Below, one piece after another: positions 33,253 through 40,955 of a stretch of DNA of 42,775 bases. The notes beneath the pieces are model-generated. The model did not search any database, had not been told where the DNA came from, and saw only the letters and a program-made list of their open reading frames with translations. Position 1 is the first letter of the stretch, and every line of letters starts with the position of its first letter. The translations under genes were made by a program, and so were the position numbers. The DNA comes from WGAB01 sp964406105 (GTDB lineage Bacteria > Hydrothermota > Hydrothermia > WGAB01), in assembly GCA_964406105.1 (NCBI GenBank), contig CAYOQK010000005.1, positions 1-42,775 of the forward strand, read 5' to 3'.

Positions 33253-33930
33253 ATGGCTTCGGTGAAAAGCCTGTGGCAAGTGTTCTATGAACCTGATCGT
33301 GTGTTTAAAGAAAACGCCGGCTTTCTCGTGCCTTTCGTGCTGGGACTGCTGGTTACCCTCCTGGCCCTGTGGATCGTGATGCCCCTGCTCAGTCAGTTCC
33401 AGGTGGAAAAGCTCAAGGAGGTGATGCCCCCCAATGCCGGCGATCTTAACGTGGAGGCCTTCCAAAAACGCCTGTTCCTCTACTCCCTGCTCAGCGCCAT
33501 CGTGATTTATCCCCTCAAGATCCTGCTTCAGGGCCTGGTGTTCCACGGTGTTATGCCCCTGGTGGGGGGCGAAGGGGTCTACGGCCACGCCCTGCTCGCC
33601 GCGGTGTACGGCTCCTGGATCTCGGCCGTGGGCAACCTGGTGAAGGCCGCACTCTCTCGGCTCACCGGGGTGTTTCCCCTGCACCTGGACCTGGCCGTAT
33701 TGCTGCCCTCCTCGTGGATGAACACTCCCTGGGGCCACGTCCTGTCGCAGGTGGACCTCTTCACCCTTTGGTCCCTGTGGGTGATGGGCACCGGCCTCGC
33801 AGTGATGTACGGCACCAACCGCCGCAAAGGATACATGGTGGTGTTCGGCGTGTGGGTGCTGTATCTGGTGCTTTTGGGCGCCATCGCCGCATTTGGCCCT
33901 GGCCCCAAGTTCGCACGAATCGGAGGGTGA
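33253..33930 (+). CDS. Yip1-domain integral membrane protein
   Basis: The product has 225 residues. After a short cytoplasmic start with W-x-VFYEPDRVFKE, typical of the bacterial Yip1 family, there are about five membrane helices (roughly 25-48, 78-98, 112-132, 150-170, 195-215). The segment between the first two helices holds a hydrophilic loop. AAGGAGG lies 6 bases before the ATG. Bacterial Yip1 proteins have no established role, yet this one is placed between an ABC permease and a TolC-type channel, all in one operon, so it may assist assembly of that exporter or modify its cargo. Confidence 0.82.
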   Translation: MASVKSLWQVFYEPDRVFKENAGFLVPFVLGLLVTLLALWIVMPLLSQFQVEKLKEVMPPNAGDLNVEAFQKRLFLYSLLSAIVIYPLKILLQGLVFHGVMPLVGGEGVYGHALLAAVYGSWISAVGNLVKAALSRLTGVFPLHLDLAVLLPSSWMNTPWGHVLSQVDLFTLWSLWVMGTGLAVMYGTNRRKGYMVVFGVWVLYLVLLGAIAAFGPGPKFARIGG

Positions 33931-33933
33931 GGC

Positions 33934-35202
33934 ATGGCTGTGTGGATGGCTCTGCTCTTGAGCCTCACCGTTCCCGACACCCTCACCCTGGAACAGGCCC
34001 AAACCCTGTTTTTCCAGCAGAATCCGGACCTCCAGGCCCTGCAACTCCAAACCCGTTGGGCCGGCCAAAACTGGGCACGCAGCCTCAGCACCTGGGCGTT
34101 CCCCCAGTTTCAAGCCTCCTACCAGTACCAAAACCTGCGGCGGGAACCCGAAACCCCTGGATTTGGCTTCCTGGAAACCCCTCCCGAGTGGCACTCGTTA
34201 ACCCTTCAACTGGAACAAACCCTCTGGAACGGCTACAGCCTTGCCCACGTTTTAGACCGCTGGTGGGAATACCGGAAAACCCAGGAGCAGGCCCGACAAA
34301 CGCGCAACCAACTGGTGCTCACCCTTTACCAAACCTTCCTGGAGGGTGTGGAGGGCCAGGAGGCCTTGGCCCTGGCTGTCCTCCAGGTGCAACGGGCCCG
34401 GGAAACCCTGGAGCAGGTGAAACAACGCCAAGCCCTGGGAGACGCCAGCAGGGTGGAGGTGCTCCAGGCCGAACTCCAATGGCAACAGGCCCGCTTGGAT
34501 TCCCTGCAAGCGGTCCAACGGCATCGGCAAGCCCTGCAGAAACTGGCCCAACTTCTGGGCATGGAACACCCCTCGCCCTCCTGGGTCCTGCTGCCAGACA
34601 CCGCCGCCTCCCCTTCGCCCGAGGGCTGGCTCCAAAACCTGAGGGCCCGCCTTCGGCAACACCCAGAGATCCGACAGGCCCAATGGAGCCTTCAGCAGGG
34701 CCGCACTGGCTTCTGGTTCACCGTGCTCTCCTTTTTGCCTACGGTGAAGTACGGCATCACGTGGTCTTACGGCGATGAGGCCTTTCCGGCCTGGCAGCGG
34801 TTCCAAGATCAGCACACCCGCACCCGGGGGTGGTACGTGTCGTTGGTGTTCCCCTTCCACACCTATCCTTGGGATGTGGCCCTCCAGAAAACCTCCTGGG
34901 ACCTGGCAGCGACCCAGGCTCGTAGGGCTTGGCTCCAGCGGTGGACCGAGGTGCAGAATGCCTTGTCCGCCTACGAAAGCGCCCAGGAGGGGCTTCAGCT
35001 GGCCAAAACCGGACTCACCTTAGCACAGGAGTCTTTCCGTTTGGCCCGGGCCCAGTACCAGCAGGGTTTGATCAGTGAGGTGGAACTCCTCAACGCTCAA
35101 GAGAAACTGAAGCAGGCAGAGCTGCAACATCTGCAGGCCCAAACCCAGTATCGGCTTGCCCTGTACCATCTCAAACTGGCCGTGGGAGAAGATCTGCCAT
35201 GA
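33934..35202 (+). CDS. TolC family outer-membrane efflux protein
   Basis: The product has 422 residues with a short signal-like start (MAVWMALLLSLTVPD). The outer-membrane efflux pattern starts at LTLEQAQTLFFQQNPDLQAL and repeats after about 200 residues at RARLRQHPEIRQAQWSL, giving the two pseudo-symmetric halves of long coiled-coil helices, each interrupted by barrel strands (FQASYQYQNLRR; TVKYGITWSYGDEA). The late GLISEVELLNAQEKLKQAELQHL matches the family. It forms trimeric channels with the adaptor encoded next, whose start overlaps this stop by 4 bases (ATGA). Confidence 0.92.
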   Translation: MAVWMALLLSLTVPDTLTLEQAQTLFFQQNPDLQALQLQTRWAGQNWARSLSTWAFPQFQASYQYQNLRREPETPGFGFLETPPEWHSLTLQLEQTLWNGYSLAHVLDRWWEYRKTQEQARQTRNQLVLTLYQTFLEGVEGQEALALAVLQVQRARETLEQVKQRQALGDASRVEVLQAELQWQQARLDSLQAVQRHRQALQKLAQLLGMEHPSPSWVLLPDTAASPSPEGWLQNLRARLRQHPEIRQAQWSLQQGRTGFWFTVLSFLPTVKYGITWSYGDEAFPAWQRFQDQHTRTRGWYVSLVFPFHTYPWDVALQKTSWDLAATQARRAWLQRWTEVQNALSAYESAQEGLQLAKTGLTLAQESFRLARAQYQQGLISEVELLNAQEKLKQAELQHLQAQTQYRLALYHLKLAVGEDLP

Positions 35203-36344
35203 AGAAAAAGGGTCTTGTGGTTTTGATCATCGTGGGGGTTCTAGGTCTTCTGGTGTTCTTGAACAGCCGCCGGAAGCCCGGGGCCCCGAAGGTTCAAGTG
35301 GTGCGCGTGACCTATGGTTCACTGGAAGCCACTGTTCGGGCCGATGGCACCGTGCGCGCCCAAACCCAGGTGGACATTGGCGCCGACGTCATGGGCCGAA
35401 TCCTCCGCATCCCTGTGGCCGAGGGCGACACCGTTCAAGCCGGGGACACCCTGTGCGTGATTGATCCCTCTACCTGGCTGGCCAAACTCCGGGAAGCCGA
35501 GGCTCGGCTCCACGCCGATCTCTACCGGCTGGAGAAACTGGCCCGGGATTACCAACGCACCCAGGAACTCCACCGTCAAAACCTGGTGGCTACATCCACC
35601 TTAGAGGAGGTGGCCACCCAGTACCGCGCCCTCCAAGCCCAAGTTCGGATGGATTCCTTCATGCTCCAGGAAGCCCGGAGTTCCTATGAGAAAACCATCA
35701 TCACCTCCCCCGTGGACGGAGTTGTACTGGCGGTGAACAAGGAACCCGGCGAGATGGTGGTGGTGGGCACCATCAACACACCAGGCTCCGTGATCCTCAG
35801 GGTGGCCAAACTGGATACCATCTTGGTGGAGGCCAGTGTAGACGAAACCGAGATCGTACGGGTGCAGGTGGGGCAACCGGTGCGGGTTCGGGTGGATGCC
35901 TTCCCCGACACCACCTTCCAGGGCACAGTGGTGCGGATCGCCGGCTCTCCCGGTGGCACCAACCTCATGGCCTCGGCCACAGGCCAAGGTGTTTCCTATC
36001 CGGTCCGCGTGTTGGTGGAGGGCACTCCACCGCTGTTGCCCGGCATGAACGCCACCTGCGAGATTGTGGTGGCCCGCCGCGATTCCACCCTGGTTATCCC
36101 CTTTACCGCCGTGGGACGGCGAAAGATCCAGGACCGGGAACGGGATGTGGTGTTCCGAATTCGGGGCAACCTGGCCGTGCTGACCCCGGTGAAACTGGGG
36201 GTGGCCGGCATGCGCACCGTGGAGGTCCTGGAAGGATTGCAGGCCGGCGACACGGTGGCTGTAGGCCCCTTCAAGGTGCTTAAGGAACTGGAGGACAGCA
36301 CCCGCGTAGAACTCTCGTGGTCCACCTCCGAAGAGGCAGAGTGA
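35199..36344 (+). CDS. Periplasmic adaptor, HlyD/MacA type
   Basis: The product has 381 residues. One N-terminal membrane anchor (about 5-21, LVVLIIVGVLGLLVFL) is followed by a barrel-sandwich (lipoyl-like) domain in two halves (TVRAQTQVDIGADVMG, and SPVDGVVLAVNKEPGEMV). Between the halves is a coiled coil of about 70 residues, and after them come a beta-barrel and a membrane-proximal domain. The order matches MacA-type adaptors that pair with MacB-like ABC transporters. It overlaps the TolC-like gene by 4 bases, and the ATPase gene begins 1 base after it. Confidence 0.93.
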   Translation: MKKKGLVVLIIVGVLGLLVFLNSRRKPGAPKVQVVRVTYGSLEATVRADGTVRAQTQVDIGADVMGRILRIPVAEGDTVQAGDTLCVIDPSTWLAKLREAEARLHADLYRLEKLARDYQRTQELHRQNLVATSTLEEVATQYRALQAQVRMDSFMLQEARSSYEKTIITSPVDGVVLAVNKEPGEMVVVGTINTPGSVILRVAKLDTILVEASVDETEIVRVQVGQPVRVRVDAFPDTTFQGTVVRIAGSPGGTNLMASATGQGVSYPVRVLVEGTPPLLPGMNATCEIVVARRDSTLVIPFTAVGRRKIQDRERDVVFRIRGNLAVLTPVKLGVAGMRTVEVLEGLQAGDTVAVGPFKVLKELEDSTRVELSWSTSEEAE

Positions 36345-36345
36345 A

Positions 36346-37022
<677 letters not shown>

Positions 37023-37026
<4 letters not shown>

Positions 37027-38372
37027 ACCCCATGCGCGGCTGGCTGTTTGTCCACGGATTCCTCCCCCTCCGAGACCGCTTGAAACACGAACAGGTGGTA
37101 CGCCACTGGCGGTTCCTCCGGGCCTTTGAATCCTGGCCTGTCTCCCGCCGAAGGGCCTTCGTGGAGCAAAAACTCCACGATCTTCTGGCCTATGCCTCCC
37201 AACGGGTGCCCTTCTACCGAGACCTCTTCGGCGGACGTGTGGAAACCCGCTTGGACGCCTTCCCGGTGCTTACCAAGGAGGAAATCCGCCAGCAGCCGGA
37301 GCGGTTTCTGGCCGAGGGCTGGCAGCAAAGGCCCCACAGCACCAACGTCAGCAGCGGCACCACGGGGACACCGTTCCGCTTCTACGTGGATCACCAAAGC
37401 ATCAGCCTGGCCCTGGCTGCCCAGTACCACTTCCTGGAGAAAATCGGGCACCGCTGGGGTCGTCCCATCCTCTCCCTGTGGGGCAACCCTCGGTCCTACG
37501 CCAAGGAACGGCATTGGCTCAAGCGCGTGGGCAACTGGCTGCGGAACGAGAGGGTGTTCCCCTCCTTCACCTTGAAAAACCCTGAGGCCTTTGAGGCCCT
37601 GTGGCGCCTTTATCTCCGGGTACGGCCCGCCCTGCTTTACGGTTACAGCAAGGCCCTGTACGCCTTTGCCCTGTATCTGGAGGATCGGGGAGCTGAGGTG
37701 CCTCCACCCAGGGCCATCGTGGCCACCTCCGAAACCCTGTTTCCCCACGAACGTGAAAGGATTGAACGGGTGTTCCGAGCGAAGGTCCACGGCCAGTATG
37801 GTTTCGGGGAAATCCTCTCCGTGGCTTACCAATGCCCACACGGGTACTACCACACCGTAGAACCCCACGTGGTGGTGGAGACCCGAGAACGCCCGGATAT
37901 CGCCGACCCCAAGGTCCGCGAATTCGTGGTAACCGACCTGGACAACCGCGTGATGCCCTTTATCCGATACGCACCAGGAGACCTGCTGGTGCTCGGCGAG
38001 GAGCCCGAAGCCTGCGGCTGGCCCGGCTGGACCTTCCAAGAGGTGCTGGGCCGCACCAGCGACCTCATCCGCACCCCCGCCGGGGGATACGTCACGATCC
38101 CCAGCTTCTTCGGTGTGGACACGGTGAAGGACATCCCGGACCTCCGGAAGTACCAGGTGATCCAGAGGGATCTCACCCACTTTGAGCTCAAGCTCGTGGT
38201 GGGGCCGAGGTTCTTGGAACGCCAGCGGGAGTATGAGCAGCGGCTCCTACGGCTGTTCCAAGAGGTCGTGGGCCCGGTTCACGTCCAAGTGCGCTATGTG
38301 GACGATATCCCTCCTGAGCCCACAGGCAAGTACCTTTTGGTGAAAAGCGAACTGCGCCACCCCCAAAGGTAA
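37023..38372 (+). CDS. PaaK/CapK-like adenylate-forming ligase
   Basis: The product has 449 residues and belongs to the phenylacetate-CoA ligase/CapK group of adenylating enzymes. The phosphate-binding loop is VSSGTTGTPFRFY (about 113-125), the adenine-binding block has HGQYGFGEIL, and the lid-hinge part is VLGRTSDLI with GRT before the hinge. The late segment EPTGKYLLVKSEL is typical of the C-terminal subdomain. The acid substrate cannot be told from sequence. The start is TTG 37023 (TTGA overlap) or ATG 37032; neither has a strong Shine-Dalgarno. Its place at the end of a tripartite ABC exporter operon suggests activation of an acid that becomes part of exported material, which is inference. 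Confidence 0.82.
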
Positions 38373-38377
38373 CGCCC

Positions 38378-39385
38378 TTATCCCCCCTGCAACAACCCGT
38401 GGCCAAAGTGCTCCAGTAGGGTACGCACTTGCTGGGCTCGCTGGCGTCGGAAGGCCTTGCGGTTCTCTGCAGCCTGGAAGGCTCTCTTTTCCCCCTCGCT
38501 CAGCGGCACCAAACGACGGGGCAAGGGCTTGGGCTTGCCCTCAGCATCCACCGCCACAAAGGTCAAAAAACTGGAGGATGCGAACCGCAGTTCCCCGGTC
38601 ATGGGTTGCTCGGCCATCACCCGGGCATGGATCTCCAAGGAGGTGCGGCCCGTATACGTGATGGCCAATTGCAGGTTGAGGATGTCTCCCTGGCGAATGG
38701 GCTCATAGAAATCCGTGGTGTCAATGGAGGCGGTCACCACAGGGCCCCGAACGAAGCGCAGGGCCAGGATACTGGCCGCCTGGTCCAGGTCCAGGAACAG
38801 GCGGCCTGCAAACATGATCCGGGAGGTGAGGGTATCCTCGGGGAACACCAAACGCACGTACTCCAAGGTGTATGGGAAGGGGGCCCAGGCAGTGGCCAAC
38901 CGCTCCAGGTTCCGGGGTTCTTGTTGCTGGAGCCGCTGACGACGGAGCTCCCGGCGCCGCTGGGCCATGGCGTACCGTTCCTCCTCCTGGGGGGTGGCGG
39001 GATGCACCCTCTCGGGCACCGGCCGCGGCCGGCCTTCCTCATCCACCGCCACGTAACCCATGGAGGCCAAGGTGGTGATGTGCCGCTCCCGGGTCCTGGG
39101 GTCTTCAGCGTACACCAGCACCCCCACCTCCATGGAACTTCGGCCCACGAACTCCACCTCGGACAGCAGGGTGACCACTTGGCCAATCTTCACAGGCGAA
39201 AGGAAATCAATGCCATCCATTGAACCCAATACCACCGGCCCACGGGCCAGACGCGAAGCCGCCAGATATGCGGTTTCTGTGATCCAGTACATCATCCGCC
39301 CGCCGTAGAGGTTACCGCTGGGGTTGGCGTACTCGGGCAGCACCAGGTGGACGGTTTCTACCCGGGTATCCTTAAGCGTCTTCAA
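38378..39385 (-). CDS. Acyl-CoA thioesterase with two hotdog domains
   Basis: The product has 335 residues. Two hotdog domains of the ACOT/YciA type lie at about 8-120 and 175-295. Domain one contains EYANPSGNLYGGRMMYWITE with the catalytic Asn candidate, and domain two contains FAGRLFLDLDQAAS with the catalytic Asp candidate. In tandem thioesterases such as ACOT7 the active site is formed by an Asn from one domain and an Asp from the other, which fits this split. The start is TTG 39385 with GAGGTG before it, overlapping the recJ-like stop by 14 bases. Chain-length specificity is unknown. It ends 5 bases after the convergent ligase gene. Confidence 0.88.
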   Translation of the reverse strand: MKTLKDTRVETVHLVLPEYANPSGNLYGGRMMYWITETAYLAASRLARGPVVLGSMDGIDFLSPVKIGQVVTLLSEVEFVGRSSMEVGVLVYAEDPRTRERHITTLASMGYVAVDEEGRPRPVPERVHPATPQEEERYAMAQRRRELRRQRLQQQEPRNLERLATAWAPFPYTLEYVRLVFPEDTLTSRIMFAGRLFLDLDQAASILALRFVRGPVVTASIDTTDFYEPIRQGDILNLQLAITYTGRTSLEIHARVMAEQPMTGELRFASSSFLTFVAVDAEGKPKPLPRRLVPLSEGEKRAFQAAENRKAFRRQRAQQVRTLLEHFGHGLLQGG

Positions 39386-40874
39386 GGCCGGGCACCTCGC
39401 TAATCTGGATCCCCTGGGGCCCCGTGGACACCAGCACCCACCGCCCCTCGGGGATGGCGTGGGATGTATGCGGAGCCATGAGGTCAGAACGGTATCGGGT
39501 GAGGATCCGCAGGTCCACCCCCACTTGGGCCACCTTTACCACACTCTCCCAGAGTTCAGGGGTTAGGGTGTCTACCTTGAGGTCCACCTGGTCTTCAATT
39601 CGGGGGCGGTAGGAGCGGAAGTAGAGTTCCATTTCTTCCACCAGGTTTGCCAGGTTCTCTGGTGCCATGCTGAATCCCGAGGCCGCCTTGTGTCCACCGT
39701 AGTTTTTGAACAGGGGGCTTAGGGCATGGAGCATTTCCAAAGAGTTAAAGCCGTAGGGGGCGCGCACCTCAGCCACGATGTCCTGCTGCTTTCTCCCCAG
39801 CACCACCGTGGGCACCCCGTAGAGATCCTTTAGCCGAGAGGCCACATAGCCGAGATATTGGGGCTCAGCATCCTGGAGGTCAATCAACAGGTAACGGCGT
39901 CCAGTACGAATTTCCTGCATGGCTCGGCTGAGCAGGGCATCCCCCTTGGTACGGTACTCTTGAACCCCCTGCAGCAGGGTCTTCAACAGGGGTTTCAACG
40001 TTTCGGGATCTCGGCGGATGAGGACTTCCACACCAGCATGCCGATGATTCAGCCGTTTGCCAGAGGAAACCACCGAGATCAACAGGTCCAGGGCCGGGGA
40101 TTGGCCAAGTTCAGAGGCCAACACCTCCACAAAGGGAGGGGGAGCAGACCTGAGGGCCTCCAGGCCCTCTTGGGTGATGATGCGGTTCTCCGAAAACAGG
40201 GGCACCCGGTCGGCCACGGTGCCGATGGCTGCATATCCAAAACTCCAGGGGAACGCTTCTCGGAATGCCGTCAAGGAAACCCCTTGAAATGCCTCCATGA
40301 CCGCCCAGGCCACCTTCAAGGCCACCCCCACGCCTGCCAGATATGGGAAACTGCCCCCTCCCCGTTTGGGGTTCACCAGGGGGGCGTCGGGCAATGTTCG
40401 GGGGAGTTCGTGGTGATCGGTGAGCACCACACGAAAGCCCTGTTCCCGGGCACGTTGCACGGCTTCGCGATCGCTACTGCAGCAGTCCACCGTCACAATG
40501 AGGGATACCCCCTGTTCCCGTGCATAGGTGAACCCTTGTTCTCCAAGGCCATGGCCCTCCAGCCGTTTGGAGGGCACGTAGTACAACGCCTCTATTCCCG
40601 TGGCCTGAAGGGCGGCCAGCACCACCGCCACCGAGGTGAAGCCATCGGCGTCCTCATGGCCCCATACCAGCACCCGTTCTCCTCGCTGACGGGCCTGTTC
40701 CAAGGCCTGGAGCAGGTCCTCAATGTCGGGCAGGGTTTGCCAGGAAACCAAATGGTGGAGGACGGGTTCAAAGGTGGCTCGTGCCAGCTCCGGGGTGGTG
40801 ATCCCCTTTTCCACCAGAATGCGGGCAATTTGCGGATGGATGGCGTAGGTTCTGGTGATGTGCTGCACATCCAT
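39372..40874 (-). CDS. RecJ-like DHH-family phosphoesterase
   Basis: The product has 500 residues from ATG 40874; the frame is open to 40934, but those codons lie in the upstream terminator. The DHH domain carries the motifs VWGHEDADGFTSVAV (motif I, with Asp in DADG), TVDCCSSDRE (motif II) and LTDHHELP (motif III). The DHHA1 part ends in FKNYGGHKAASGFSM, with the GGHxxAxG motif of nanoRNases and RecJ. A RecJ-type single-strand exonuclease is likely, but the length is shorter than bacterial RecJ (about 560-580) and motif I is HEDADG in place of the usual DxDADG, which resembles archaeal RecJ-like/GAN proteins. It has a -10 box 12 bases before the ATG. Confidence 0.87.
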   Translation of the reverse strand: MDVQHITRTYAIHPQIARILVEKGITTPELARATFEPVLHHLVSWQTLPDIEDLLQALEQARQRGERVLVWGHEDADGFTSVAVVLAALQATGIEALYYVPSKRLEGHGLGEQGFTYAREQGVSLIVTVDCCSSDREAVQRAREQGFRVVLTDHHELPRTLPDAPLVNPKRGGGSFPYLAGVGVALKVAWAVMEAFQGVSLTAFREAFPWSFGYAAIGTVADRVPLFSENRIITQEGLEALRSAPPPFVEVLASELGQSPALDLLISVVSSGKRLNHRHAGVEVLIRRDPETLKPLLKTLLQGVQEYRTKGDALLSRAMQEIRTGRRYLLIDLQDAEPQYLGYVASRLKDLYGVPTVVLGRKQQDIVAEVRAPYGFNSLEMLHALSPLFKNYGGHKAASGFSMAPENLANLVEEMELYFRSYRPRIEDQVDLKVDTLTPELWESVVKVAQVGVDLRILTRYRSDLMAPHTSHAIPEGRWVLVSTGPQGIQISEVPGLEDA

Positions 40875-40886
40875 GGGCACGAACCT

Positions 40887-40892
40887 ATTGTA
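40887..40892 (-). promoter_or_regulatory. -10 element of the recJ-like gene
   Basis: TACAAT on the minus strand lies 12 bases before the ATG, so the leader would be about 6 bases. The -35 position falls within the terminator stem at about 40910-40915 and is poorly matched. Confidence 0.5.
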
Positions 40893-40899
40893 AAGCAAC

Positions 40900-40930
40900 A
40901 AAAAGGGGGCACGTCGTACGACGTGCCCCC
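40900..40930 (-). terminator. Rho-independent terminator with a perfect palindrome
   Basis: A 26-base perfect inverted repeat with no unpaired loop in the DNA (40905-40930, arms GGGGGCACGTCGT and ACGACGTGCCCCC) is followed on the minus strand by TTTTT (40904-40900). It lies 25 bases after the stop of the secreted protein gene, so it ends that transcript; the recJ-like promoter overlaps it. Confidence 0.85.
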
Positions 40931-40955
40931 TCAAAGACGCCTATTCGGCCTTGGT

